Assembly (NCBI GenBank): GCA_032690845.1
Contig: CM064426.1
Span: 69,428,403-69,492,402, forward strand
DNA: 64,000 bases
Source: Eleusine coracana subsp. coracana
Lineage: Eukaryota > Streptophyta > Magnoliopsida > Poales > Poaceae
Direction: 5' to 3'
This document shows positions 31,773 through 44,319 of this stretch, in pieces. The first letter of the stretch is position 1. Every line of letters starts with the position of its first letter. Position numbers and translations under genes: made by a program. Under the pieces are notes generated by a model. The model saw only the letters and a program-made list of their open reading frames with translations, ran no database searches and was not told where the DNA came from.

Positions 31773-34205
31773 ATGGTTGGGAAGGGGTGCGACAGCTGCA
31801 GGGAGTGGCAGGAGCACTACTACTGGAAGCACATGGATGTGAGCAAGATCAGCTTCTTTAAGGTCATGACTGGAGATTTCGCCAAGGGCATTGTAAGTAT
31901 CGACCTTCGACTACCCATTTGATTCTCAGAAAGTATTTAGGTTAGTGATGTGTGGAGCAGCAGAGATTTGCCCTAAGAAGCAAATAACATTTCATTTGAT
32001 CCCTTTTGAATTTTCATATGGGTAATTGCTACAAATCAATATGAAATCATGTTGAAATCCTACAAACTCAAACAAGCTCTCGGATCCCCCATTTTTCTTT
32101 TTGGTTGATTGTCTTCTTAGCATTGTGTATAATCCTGACCCCCCACGGTTCTTCTAGTGTAGTTCCTTGTTTTCTTTTCTTTTTTCCCCGTCCTGCCTGT
32201 TTGGCAATTTTACTTTGCTTACTTGTTTGTGAATCAATATACGAAACAGTTGGAGGCGTTCCTGGTGTGTAGCTTAATAAAATGACCAAATTGAAAAATA
32301 AAATAAATGAATACCTTTATCTAAAAAATGTTATATCTTGCACCATCTTTCTTACAAATTCTTGTTGTGAGCACCTTGTGCTAACTTTGACCGGAGAAAT
32401 GGGAAAATAGAGAAACCTTACTGAAAATGGTGTCTAATATCATGGATCTATAGCTGAAATTGATCATGGGAACACTCATCATAATGCCAATGGATTGTAC
32501 TGGAAGCCATAAAAAGGTGTTTTAGTTGCACACTTGCAACTTTGCTTGCTTATGAGAATCAAACTTTTTTTGTTCACCATTTATTTTGCGACAATGTATA
32601 TTTGTTGATTACCTGTATTGTGATCCAAATTTTCCATTTTCATCTTAGAGAATACCGGAGAAGTTTGTGAGGAATTTTAAGATAACTGAAGAGGCTGTTG
32701 ACCTGAAAGTGACGAGCGGGGAAACATGGCACATCGGTTTAGAAAAACATGGCAGTGAGTTGTACCTCATGTCAGGATGGGTGGATTTTATCAAGGCTCA
32801 AGACCTGCAGGAGAATGACCTCCTTATCTTCACATGCAATGGTCACTCATCCTTCAGTGTCCTGATATTCGAAGAAAGCGGTTGCATGAAAGTGTCTTCT
32901 CTGTTTGCTCCTAACATGTGCAGGAACTTCAATGATATGGCTGGTCAACATGCTGAGCACTACTCTCTTAGTGATTCTGATGATACTAGGATGCTATCGC
33001 AGTTTGTTGGATCCCCTCACGATGCCTGTGTTTCAAAGAAATCAAGTGGTAAGAATAAACCAATATTATGAAGTAGTACAGGTTTGCAGTTAACGCTGTA
33101 TATGAGATCTCTAATACGCAGCTCTTGAAGTTGTTCCTTACAGCCAACTATTACTGTAATAAATCTGAAACCGTGCATCAGTAATAACAATTTTTCCTTG
33201 AACATTTTGAGCATGTAAGCTGATTTTTCCCTAACAACGCATGTAAGCTGGTTCTTCACAGGGAGAGAACCTCATTCCCTAAACAGCAGGAGTTGTCATG
33301 TTAAAGATGAGGCAATGGAGGATGAGAGTGATGACATATATGCTGACTCCAAGTACTACTACTCGAGGGTTGCTAATCGGTTAACGGATGATGAGAAGGA
33401 GGAAATACTCAGTTTGGCTCCCATCGGACTGGACAATCCTGTTTTTGTGACTGTTCTACAGAAAGCCCATTGCCGACACAGGAACAACACTCTGGTGAGT
33501 TATTCCAACTGAGGTGATTTGTCCATGTAAATTCCTGATATTCTTATAATTATGCATGTGGAATTTTTTCCCAGATTTTGATATAACGACCTATTCATAT
33601 GAATAAAGGATAAGTTCCTTTTCCCATTAGGTATAATAGCTACTCTATTTTGAAAACAACCAGATGGCTTTTATAGAGTCTGTATCCTGCCACTGCCAAA
33701 CTGACAATTTCTAGTACTACAAAATGCTATTTGTGCATCCCAACTCCTAGGGTGAAATTATGTACAACCTTGTCAGCCACAGCTAATTGCAAAAACCTTT
33801 TGCAAATGGCAACTGTGAACATATCTGTACCATATGGACTGATATCATCACTTACACTGAAATCCTGTCATATTACTATATCATAGATTAATAATAGCTG
33901 ATGGTGAAAAAAATGATGTTCCTGTGCAGACTATTCCCAGTGGATTTGCTGCTGATAATCTTGAGGCAAGATCACATGATATCATACTTCATAGGCCAAA
34001 CAAAAAAGAGAAGTGGACCGTCAAATACTACTACACGACCTACCACCAGTGCTTCAAAAACATACGGTTTTTCAGTTTTGTGCGTGAAAACAAGCTTCGT
34101 GAGGGTGACATCTGTGTCTTTGAACTGATGAAAGGCGTGAGGAAGGTGATGACCGTTCATGTCATCAGGAAGAAGGTCGACAGCCGGTTTTTTCTGGTGG
34201 GCTAA
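31773..34205 (+). CDS. two-B3-domain transcription factor (REM type), copy 2
   Basis: Coding exons 31773-31892, 32649-33048, 33262-33494 and 33930-34205, with GT-AG introns in phases 0, 1 and 0, give about 342 residues. The first B3 domain spans exon 1 (GCDSCREWQEHYYWKHMD) and exon 2 (RIPEKFVRNF, ELYLMSGWVDFIKAQDL, ENDLLIFTCNG). Exon 3 is an acidic linker (EDESDDIYADSKYYY) that enters the second B3 domain, finished in exon 4 (SGFAADNLEARSHDI, EGDICVFELMKG, VHVIRKK). Exon sizes match copies 1 and 3 closely (exon 1 is 40 codons in all three), so these are tandem duplicates. All key blocks are present and no stop interrupts the frame. It is expected to be a nuclear DNA-binding protein; the target is unknown. 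Confidence 0.9.
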
Positions 34206-35728
34206 GTTCTTATGTCTCCATGAAGTTGGCATGTCAGCGCAAAATGCATGGCGCAGCTGTTGCTTCTGCAATCTGCATTATCTACTATGTCCAAAACCAG
34301 GTTGTTTTTGCTTGTATGTAAGTTCTCTTTTGTGACCTATAGGGGTAACTGCTCGATGCAGCTGTGTGACTTATATAACTAGCTGTGGCCTCTATGATGT
34401 GCATATGTATCTACGTGAATGCCATCAAGTACTAAGATGATGGCTACTGGTTTGTGAATTTGTGCCCTGTTTTGCCTTCCCTGCATGTTCTTTTGTCTTT
34501 TCTAGCTAGTGGTTGCAGTGATGTGCTTCTCATGCGTTTTTGTGGCTCGTGGTGTATCGTTATGGCTGATGGATGAGTTCAAAAATTGTGACATTAACAG
34601 TGAAGTATCAGTTAAGTGTTTGAAACTTCAGTATTCCGATGGTATAGCAGGAAAGCCTGAAGATTTTGACCAATATATTATTAGCACCCTGCATCAACTC
34701 TGTCTCCATCCGGAACACAGGAAATCTTAAAGATTTTGGGCAAAATTAGCAGTTTGCATCAACACTGTCCATTCATAAAATGCAAGGTCCAGCACAAATA
34801 AAATTAGGATGATCTGAGCCTTTCACGCCTCTGTATCGAAAGCAGTGTTTAGGGAGAACAGATGAGGAGAGGACTTACTGCGGCAACACCAATCATCCAG
34901 CCTCCAGTAGCTCTGCTCTCCGTCCTTCGACCCGCGCAGCTCTCAGACGATCTACTGCCGTCCAGCGTATCCAGAGCCGCCTTCCATGACCTGCGAGAAT
35001 TCGGAAAGTTGGCTCTTCTGTTTGGTTGCGGCCTGCCGGCCTGGAGCACGAGGGAGGGGGAGGGGCCCGGACAATGGGAACTTCTTGGAGGGAGTGTAGG
35101 GCCATTAGCAAGGCTGGAGGAAGCATCTGGGGCCGCGAACTCGACGGAGGCTCCCGCGGGACGCGTGGCGGCGGGGGGCGCCGCCGGCGGCAAGACCTCG
35201 TCGGCCGCCGGCTATAAACAAACGCAAGGATCAGTAATCCTCAATATTTACAGAAAGGTACTAACATAGGGTCCTATATGTAAATAGTTGGATCACAGTC
35301 ATTAACCACGATCTAATCTAGAAGTCTTTTTTAAAATATCGGATCGTGATTAATAAATGCGATCCAGTTTGTTTTAGAAAACCCCCTACATCTCTGATCC
35401 CTCTCTCCTCCGCTGCCGCTCGTCGGGCTGCGTGCTCCGCCGCCCGACTCCAATGTCCTTCGCAGTCCGCTCGACCGCACATCCCGTACCAGCCGTAGAC
35501 GCAAGGATGCATTCTTCGCTCACGCGCAAGCACACCTCCCTCCTCTGTTTCCCGCAGGCCGCAGCCAGGAGCGGTGCCGGCATGCCGCACGATATTCGCC
35601 GCATCTTAGCGTAATTACGGCGGTGGCTCCTTGCTGGCTCCCTCTCCTAAACAGGAGCCTCTAGAGAATTTACAGAGCAATCTGAGACGATGACTATGTT
35701 ATCTTAGAAATACTCGGTTGTGGTGTTA
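34206..35728. other. intergenic between B3 copies 2 and 3
   Basis: A GC-rich block at 34860-35215 is open on both strands. On the minus strand it starts MPPAAPPAATRPAGAS and reaches a donor-like GCAGTAAGTC near 34880, so it might be a lone first exon or a captured one. No downstream exon was found. Another GC-rich patch at 35390-35620 has no recognisable coding content. Confidence 0.4.
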
Positions 35729-36468
35729 GGTTATCTCCTACAGATCACCCATTCGGTGACCCAAACCTAAATTGGGTCTCAAAACAGGCAAAACTGTCTT
35801 CCAACGGAGGACCCAAATGGGGTCCCCATTTTCGGTTCCAGCAGGCGGACGACGCAAAAATAGAGCACCCCGCCTCGTGACCCATCGCTCCATCCCGCTG
35901 CTCGCCTCCCTCCGTCACCTCCCGCCCCGACGCATCCACCGTGCCCGAGCTCGTTCGCCGTCGTGTCCGAGCTCCTCCGTTACCGCTACGACCATGCTCC
36001 TTCTCCTCTGCCGCCGTGACAGTGCTCCTCCTCCACCGCCGTGACCGAGTTCCTCCTCTGCCGTCACGACTGTGCTCCTCCTCCTCCTCTGCCGCCGCCG
36101 CGCGCGACATGCCTGACTGAAGCTCCACCCTCGTCGGCGGCCGCTACATCGCCCCCTCCTCCGTATCTCCACCCCGCCGCCGCGAGGCCTCCGCCCGAGC
36201 TTCACTCCCGCCACCGTGAATCCCCCATATCTCCGCCCCGCCGTGCCTCCTCCTCCGCATCTCCACCCCGCCGCCGCGAGGCCTCCGCCCGAGCTCCACT
36301 CCCGTTGCTCCTCCTTCGCATTTCCACACCGTCACCACGTGTCACGTACTCCCCACTTGAACGCATTTTGGATCTTCCGTTGGAGACCAATATTTTTCGG
36401 TGGTCTTCTTCAATCCCTGTAACACCCTAATTTAGGTTTTGGGTCTCCTCCACTGTTGGAAGACAGCC
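35729..36468. mobile_element. PIF/Harbinger-like non-autonomous element with GC-rich cargo, second example
   Basis: The ends GGTTATCTCCTACAG and (reversed) GGCTGTCTTCCAACAG are inverted, followed by inverted ACCCAAACCTAAATTGGG-like segments (35760 and 36428). TTA flanks both sides (35726-35728 and 36469-36471). The interior (35860-36360) is GC-rich with Pro/Arg-coding repeats on the plus strand, including internally repeated CCGCCGCGAGGCCTCCGCCC units (36175 and 36269). Length 740 bp. Confidence 0.75.
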
Positions 36469-37111
36469 TTAGGAACCAAGGAGAAAGAAAGCATCTGCAA
36501 TACACTTCTATATGATTCACTCATTCACATGCATTTCTGAGACTTCTCTTTCATCTGTGGTGATGTCCACTCATCAAGTTCAGAAAGCTAGGCTGGTTTT
36601 AGTTGAGTTTTTTGGGATCTGATTTTTTGTGTGCTGTTTTACAAACGCAAGCGTGAATCTGGAACGGCATGGTTCTCCGAAGAATTGTTGCTAATACCAG
36701 CAACCCGAAAGAATAAACAAATAGAAATTATTCCTGTGCACTATTCACTCCACTTACTGCCAACTTTATCTCCCCCCAAGACGAGGCAAACAAAATCAGT
36801 ACTCCACTTGTCAGTGACCAAGTTCCATGAACAAATCTCAGTGGCCTCGAAGGCTCAGACTAGGCATGTCAAATCTCTCAGAAACCAGTGCCGACACCTT
36901 TCGCTCTCATCAAAGCCCTCTCCCTCGTTAACATCAAGGAGGAAACAATACCACTCTATCAGTGAATGCAAGAAGAACAAGGCAAGAACTCTCTCTCTCA
37001 TCGCTCTCACTCCTCTTCTTGCGATGCATCCAATGTGCATACATCCCAGTATTTTCTTTTCACCGAAACCTTTTTTGGAGCATTACAAATGTCTGTAGTT
37101 TTCCTTGCCAG

Positions 37112-38749
37112 ATGGCTCAGCAGGGATGTGAGAGTTGCCAGAAATGGCGAGAGCACTACTCTCAGGAACACATGGATGTAAACAGGACTCGTTTCTTCAA
37201 GCTCATGACTGGAGATTTTGCTCAGTGCATTGTATGTATACTCTACCAAGTTGATGGCTCTTTGAAAAGTTTGTTCAATATTTTGTGTGAAGTCCTGTGG
37301 TTGGCTTGAACATTTGTGCCTTTTTTCTTTGCTGGATAAGTGCTGTATAAAGGAAACTAACAGATTGTGCAGCAAACAATTGTTACTCAAATGAAAATAA
37401 TGTAATATCCAGATTCACGCTTTTTTATTACATTTATTTTTTGCATCGAGCACTCATATATATTTCACTGGGATTATATAATTTGCTAACTGATTCTGGG
37501 ATTCTCTGTGCTGACAATAATCAAGAATTTTTTATCTCCAGCCTCTGAAACTAAACTAATTATACAAGATTTCTGACTATTTTCCTTTTAGAGCATACCA
37601 CATAAGTTTGGGAACAGTCTCAAAGGGAAGACAAGCAAAGGATTCAATCTGAAGGGACCAACCGGTGAGATATGGAGTGCCGGCATCACAAAGCATGCCA
37701 ATGAGTTGTTCTTCATGCTAGGATGGGGTGATTTTGCCAGGGCTCACGAGTTACAGGAGAATGATCTCCTGATCTTCACACTTAGTGGAAGCTACTCCTT
37801 TGATGTCATGATCTTTGATGCGAGTGGCTGTGAGAAAGTGTCTAGTTTCTTCATTGGTAAAAGGGATCCATGTATGCGCAAACATTTTGACAATATGGTT
37901 GGTCAACAAGCTGAACACTGCGTTTTAAGCAACTCAGATGACATAAGCACACCGTTGCGGCTCATCGAGTCCGCTCACAAGGCCTCTGCTCCAAAGAAGG
38001 TTACTGGCAAGAAAAAATCAAGTAAGTGGAAAAATAAAAGGTTGCAGTATGTCATCACTAAGTTCATTTGAGGATTAGTGGGACTTGCCAAGCTTCTGAA
38101 AACTATGTGAATTCTGTTGAGTTCAGATTAGTATAATGCCCATTTTTTGACAGGGGAAGGGCCTGAATCTCCTGACAGTAGCAGCTGTCATGTCAAGCGC
38201 AAGACGGTCCACAAGGAAGAGCAGAGCGATGACAGGCATGCTGGTTCCGACTACTACTACTCGAAGTCTGCCAATATCCTAGCTGAATATGAACGAGAGG
38301 AAATATTCAGTTTGGCATCAATTCAACCAGGCAATCCGGCATTTGTGACTATCCTGCAGAAAACCCATATTAGTCACAAGAACAACTTTCTGGTCAGTTC
38401 AACTTTATTTTCAACATTGCTTTTACAGTGAATACTGTAAAGTGCTCAAGCAGTTAGCGCATTTGCATTGCAGATCGTCCACAGTGGTTTTGAAGCTGAC
38501 CACCTTGAGATGAGATCCCATGAGATCCTGCTCCTCAGGCCAAACAGGAAAGAGAAGTGGTACGTCAAGTACTACCACGGGAGCTCCGCCAGAGGCTTCA
38601 ACTGCCGGCGCTGGGTCAAGTTTGTGAGCGACAACAGGCTGCACAGGGACGACGTCTGCATCTTCGAGCTTAAGAAAGGCGCGAGGAGGGAGACGATGGT
38701 CGTTCATGTCATCAGGAAGGTTAATGGGAGGTTTGTTCTGGTGGGCTAG
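37112..38749 (+). CDS. two-B3-domain transcription factor (REM type), copy 3
   Basis: Exons 37112-37231, 37592-38021, 38154-38392 and 38474-38749, with GT-AG introns in phases 0, 1 and 0, give about 354 residues. First B3: QQGCESCQKWREHYSQEHMD in exon 1, then SIPHKFGNSL and ELFFMLGWGDFARAHEL with ENDLLIFTLSG in exon 2. A basic stretch (KKVTGKKKS) closes exon 2 and may be a nuclear-localisation signal. Exon 3 is the acidic/Ser linker ending SDYYYSKSANIL. Second B3: SGFEADHLEMRSHEI, DDVCIFELKKGARRE, VHVIRKVNGRF. The last exon is distinctly richer in G+C than the rest. The gene looks intact and lies in tandem with copy 2, 2.9 kb away, with a PIF/Harbinger-like element between them. Confidence 0.9.
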
Positions 38750-38889
38750 GTCAATGCATCCTAGCCTTGCTTATTTTGTATCGAAGTGTCATGTAATGCG
38801 CAGGTATGTCCCTGCTTCTGTAGTTTGTGTGCACCGTAGAAAACTGAACTTCTAGTGCTAGTGGTGCCCAGACAATTTTTTGTCTACTT

Positions 38890-39300
38890 GCCGCATGTTT
38901 AATTCATCATCAGTCATCTATGCCTCTGCTATACTCCAGATTAAGCATTCAGGAAACAGGCAAACTGTATGTCAGACTTACAGAGGGCAGCAGCATATGT
39001 GACTGGGTCACTGGAAACAGAGCTTGTATGACTTCAGGTAAACCGAAATGTGACACTACACTATATTCACGGACAATGGTATGATCTACAGTATGACATC
39101 ACGGACACGCTAAATAAATGTTAAATGCATAATTGTTCGAAAAAAAAATGTTAAATGCATAGGCACATGCCATGCAATTGCCATGTACGGAATAGTTTCA
39201 GAATAGCTGTTCCTGAGACGCATCCAAGAGAAGTTGTATTGTATCCCTTCGGAAGGACAGTGATCACATCGGGAATTCAAGTACTATGTGCATTGGCTCG
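38890..39300. repeat. duplicated 3'-flank segment (partner at 44870-45440)
   Basis: The 3' flank of the HAP2 gene shares ordered blocks with 44870-45440: TTTAATTCATCATC, CAGACTT.CAGAG, GAAATGTGACAC, ATGGACACGCTAAA-like, GGCACATG and AAGGACAG......CAAGTAC. The partner lies in the downstream region of the NFD6-like gene in the same orientation. Neither copy is coding. Confidence 0.7.
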
Positions 39301-42300
39301 TTATCGGTGCGGCCTTTCTTTCTCGTGGCGCTTGTGCTCGCGGTGTCCACCGCCACGCCGTGCCGGTGCCGGTGCTTCGTCGGGCTGCTGCTCGTGGATT
39401 CTATCTCTGTGGCAGCGGGTGCGGACGCGGTGATGATGGCTTGGCTCGCTCCCGTGCCCGTGGGGATTTGGAAGAGAATAGAACCGGTCGAGGGCTCTTC
39501 TCCTGTGCCTCGCGTGCTCGTGCAGCTCCCACCGGTGAAACATGCCACTGAAGAATCCTTCCCGGTGCAGGAGGATTGCAACTGCAAGCCACAAATGGAG
39601 AAAATGTTTGAGTTTGATAATGAAGTGGTGCAAGCTAGGCGTTGAACACTCTGTACTGTACCTGCGAGCACTGAAGCAAGACACAGGCCAAACGTCACCA
39701 CGGCCTTAGTGCTCGGGAGCCTGCTGGTAAAGAAAGACAAGACATGGACCACGCCGTCCCAGAATTGGTGCCACAAGGCTTTGACTTCTTCAAGGAAACC
39801 CATCTTGCTCTCAATTTTAGGTGGATCAACCTACAGAGAATCCGCGTGTGAATTTCAGAGCTTTTATATTCTAATAACAAGGGAAAAGCTCTAATTAATG
39901 AGATGTAGAAGAAATCATTACGGAGGTGGAAGATTTTCAGAACCTGTGTTCCGTTATTGACGACCGTAGCTGTAGTGTTGAATTCGCATTCTGATATGTC
40001 GAGTTCACTGGAATTTGATGCCTTGAGAGTAGCTGAAATGGAGCAAAAAGGGACGCCAGGTTAAGTCCTAACAGGGGCAAATTAACAGCAGAACTGAGGA
40101 TAAGCTCCAGTCCGTCCCACCTGCACATCGATGTTTTGCGGCTTGATTTGTTGATGTATGCAAATGGAACAACCGATCAGTTACTTCATTGGCCTTCATG
40201 ATAAAAAACTGCTCCTGGAAACGGCATTGAGCAAAGTTCAGGCAAATGGATCAAACGATAAGATAAACAGAGTAGGGTGCTGATGGATAATAAACAGAGC
40301 AGGGAATATTCAGATGATAGTACATATTACCTCGACTGGATTTATACCGCCTGAGCACTTGAGCTACAAAAGGAACAAAAATTACTGGTCAAATTCAAGA
40401 AAATCGAGGTCAGATTTGCAAAGGAGCACATCAACTACACGTTGAGCCTGGACTACACAGCAATGGGAACTTGGCACCATTAAACACGAAAAAAGAACCA
40501 CTAACATAATGCACTTCTAACATTGCAAGATTATTGTGGCCTTCATAATTCTAGCTAGTACCATAGAAAAGAATAGTTAAGGTGTGAATGCCATGATTTG
40601 ATGCATACCGTCAAGCTGTATGAAGCTTCCAGTTGCCCGATGTTTTTGGTCGTGACATTTGCAACCCCAACTTGTAAGGCTTCAAATGTAGGAAGAGTCA
40701 TTCTGATAATCTTTCCTGGACTCCTGATAAAGAAAAACAACATATATTAAATGTGCTTCTAATAAATTCGATTAAAAATTATAAATATGTACTAATACAT
40801 ATAGTAGGTATCTGGTCGTGGATCCGCAATATAAGTTATAGACCCAATTGTAACTACTAAATAAAAAGGCATAACTGAAATTATTACCTTTGATATACAT
40901 ACTGGATGTCATCGGCTCTTAGCTCTAAAATAATGTTGGTATAACGAACTTCTTTGACTCCCACAGCAAAAGAATAATCGCCTGCATCCTGTAAGGAGTG
41001 TATCAGAAGCTTTATATCCAACGTTGGAAAACGAGAGTAAGAAAAGGAAGAAACAGATGGAATCGATCATAACTGGATGTTGATTTATCCTTTCAAATCT
41101 TCCCTCCACAATGTAACGGGGCTGTTGATTCTTACTTATCCTATTTTTGTCCTCCTGAAACAAATTATTACAATCTTTCAAGACGCCAATATAGAACGTT
41201 TTGATAAGCAAATACTTGATGCTTGTGCAGTTGTGCCCTTATGATGATCTCACTGGCACAAAACTAAGAATTACTTTGTCTTAAATTAATAGTAGAAAAA
41301 CTGAATTTTGAAAAGAAAAACAATGATTAAGGGTTTGTTTTCAGAAGCTCATAGTTGTTCATTTGCCCCCAATCAGTGCAGATAATTGATAAAAAAAATT
41401 CTGTTTTTAATTTTTAGTGGATTAATACTTTACCATTTTAAAACAAGAAAAAAGAAAATGTATTCGAAGGCCTTCTGGTTACATTAATTATATAATTATG
41501 GGACTTGCTAATTTTTAGCTGACTGAAAGTTTAGGCAACTTTCAATCATTGTTTTGAGCCATCAGATTTTTATCCAATGATTTATAATTATTATTTAGAT
41601 AATTTTATAAAAAAAAATCAAAATATAAAGTAGCAAACCATCAGCTAAAAGTTTTCAGTCAATTGAAAGCTAGGAAATATGTATAATTATACCTCCATAA
41701 AGTTCCAAAGCTGATTGTGCAAGCAGCTCCCAATTGGTGATGAACAGAAGCTGGGTTGGTTTTGATAAGCCTCATAACCAACACCAATCTTGTCGCATTC
41801 AAGGCCATCCTCTGTAAAACGAAGTTTCTCCACTAGCATCCACCTTGAGTATTCATCATTGACTTGAGGTTGACTATTGCTTGCACCCTTCAATCCAAAC
41901 ATTAAAGCAAATTTTTTAGGCCACATAATAGAGCATACCAAATTGAAGGCTAGAGACGGCAACAATGTAACTTTTCATCAACCATGGGTGGAGATTTAGC
42001 AATAGAATTTGCGTCTAACATCTTATCATCCAAACTTTCAAGGGTCAATATGTTTTTTTATGGCAGCCACAAAGTATGTAATAATGGACCGTAACTTCTT
42101 TTGAAGCAAAGGCTGGTTCTTTTCCATTATCTAAAAAAATTGGAGCATTAAAAATACATATTAGTGTCAAGGCGAATATATTGATTTGATGCTATACCTT
42201 CCGTGGAGTCACAAGATAGAAGCCATCAAATGATGGAATGCCATCTGTATAATCCTTAAAATCCCCAATAATATTTACTCGCAGGAAGTTGTCTCCAGAA

Positions 42301-44313
42301 ATGGCAGTTCTATTATCGGGACCAACAACAACCTCCTGCAGCGCAATTGGTCAAATATGTATACAGTCCTAAACTGATGTCAAATATAAACATTCCGAAA
42401 TAGTAAATCACAGATAAGATTATAATAAGAGTAGAAAAAAGGAAGCCCGTTTTGGCAAGTAAGGGTAAATATTCAAAATCTTAGTCTCAAAATGAAAATG
42501 ATAAATGAATTGAGCTATAGTACACTGAAGTTCGTTTTAGTTTTAGATCATGGGCACAGTACATCTGCTAAGCAGAAAAGAATTGTCATGCCTGGTTCAT
42601 TTGACAAGTAATTTCTTCTATAGATCTGAAGTGCTACTTGTTGGAAATTGAACTGTAGAATCTAAAATCTTACCGAGACAGACGAGCCTATCTTCACCTG
42701 TATTCTGATGCTGAACCCAATAGACCTTGCCCCAATATCAAAAACTTGGAACCTGTTCATGAGAAAATATACGTTTAAAATTGATCGAGGGACAATGGCA
42801 AGATGACAACAATACAATGCAGTACCGTTCACCGGGAAATCGCACGCAATGAGCTGTATTAGGTTTTCCTTTGGCCTTGAACAATTTATCAACTACAAAG
42901 CAGATAAGAGTGAAAGATGCGTCAGGCAATGTAAAAAAGGCATAAACAGAAGAACATGATTTATGAACTTACAAATGTTTCCACATGATGTTTGAACACG
43001 ATGGTTCCCACATGGACAGCAAACAGGCTAGCGCACACCAAAGTAGAGGAAAAGATGAGTCATGAAGAGACTTTAAATTATATCCAGAAGTATAACTCAA
43101 AACCAGTCCAGATTATTATTGATTAGCCAGTCAAGACATGCAGGTTAATCCACTAACCTCTGAGTGGCTGATTATAGAACCATTCTCATTCCATAACCTA
43201 GCCGTATTCATGGAAACAAAAAAGGCAATAATGAGTACATACACAACATAAAAAATTTCAAATGAAAGGTAGTGTACATTGAGAACACCTGTAGCTAGAA
43301 ACCCCTACGGGTACAAGGATACACCGAAAGGCAAACAAGAAATTTTTTTTATAAATGTGACCATGCATAGTTCATAGTTTCTAATAGGTATAATTCTCTC
43401 AAAGATAATTATCAAAGGCCGTTTCAAAAAAAAAATCTCTCAAAGATAACTCAGCATGTTAGCTACGTCATGATCAGATTTTATATGCTACATATATAAA
43501 TGTACTGCAGAGCGAGCGATAAATATCCGTTGTACACAAGTTTTCCAGTTTACTAATTGTGCTAAAAGTGAAATGAAATAAAGTTGATGATCTATAGTAA
43601 CTAGAAAACAAAGTGTCGATATCGAAGTGCAAACCGGAATACCTTTCACAGGAATGAACAACGTCAGCGCCAGCATCTGGCTCACATTTGTGTGTCTCGA
43701 CAAAATACTCCTCAGGTTTGTACGCAACATCCTGAAACGACAAGAGAAAAAAAAAAAACAGGAGCATAGACAGTACTGCACCAACAACATCTTCAGAAAC
43801 TAGAAATACACTGCAGGTTAGAGAGCAGCGGGACAGGGATTCATACCTGGAGGTAGGTGAGCGGGTGGAGGGCGTAGACGTCGGACTTGTTGATGGTGAT
43901 GATGGGCGGGTCCCGTATGACACGCTTCCCTTTCGTGTCGTTCTGATCGGACGCCACCACCTGCGCCACCAGCGACGCCTCCCTGCCGCTCTGCTTTGCA
44001 AATTGCAACAACAACGTCGTTAGTGAGTTAATTACCCGGCCGGAGCGCACGACAGTAGTGTTGGTTCGAGCAGGAATAAATGCGAGCGCTGCTCGTGTAT
44101 ATGTAATTGTAATGTAATCACCGAGCCGGTGGGGACGGCCATGTCGAGGACGAGCTTCCGGTCGCAGGAGAGGCCGGCGGCGCCGGAGTCGCGGCCGCAT
44201 TTCTGGATGCTGGACTTGGAGAGGATCTCCAGGCCGTCGCCGATGTTGGTGGTGGCCGCGAGGAGGAGGGTGAGAAGGAGGACGGCGGGGAGACGAGGAG
44301 GGGACAAAGCCAT
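39301..44313 (-). CDS. HAP2: HAPLESS2 / GENERATIVE CELL SPECIFIC 1, gamete membrane fusogen
   Basis: Seventeen coding exons, all GT-AG and in phase: 44313-44122, 43990-43847, 43731-43643, 43197-43158, 43027-42973, 42892-42826, 42752-42674, 42335-42198, 41887-41693, 41154-41074, 40988-40888, 40723-40609, 40363-40331, 40214-40121, 40032-39944, 39830-39662 and 39581-39301, about 653 residues. HAP2 sits in the sperm plasma membrane and drives gamete fusion. Seen here: a signal peptide (LPAVLLLTLLLAATT), the mature start LEILSKSSIQKC, the Cys cluster PVCCPCGNHRVQTSCGN, GLECDKIGVGYEAY, FCSSPIGSCLHNQLWNF, GRFERINQHP, then one membrane segment (about 547-566, TFGLCLASVLAVAILL) and a His/Arg-rich cytosolic tail (HEHARHRRR). 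The 80-bp intron at 39661-39582 is needed to join the membrane helix to the tail in frame. No lesion seen. Orientation is the same as the NFD6-like gene upstream. Confidence 0.93.
41500..41685. mobile_element. possible MITE in a HAP2 intron
   Basis: Within the intron between 41692 and 41155, GCTGACTGAAAGTTT near 41517 and AAGTTTTCAGTCAATTGAAA near 41648 form an imperfect inverted pair around an AT-rich centre. The limits and TSD are unclear. Confidence 0.4.
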
Positions 44314-44319
44314 GGCGGC

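Noticed and set aside
39264..39803. Single continuous C-terminal exon for HAP2
   Set aside because: The Ser/Thr-rich end does not resemble HAP2, whereas splicing an 80-bp GT-AG intron restores a full membrane helix and a His/Arg-rich tail. It is kept only as a possible retained-intron form.
43474..44001. Long minus-strand frames running through HAP2 introns
   Set aside because: They extend past good splice donors; the spliced frame matches HAP2 and the unspliced extensions do not.
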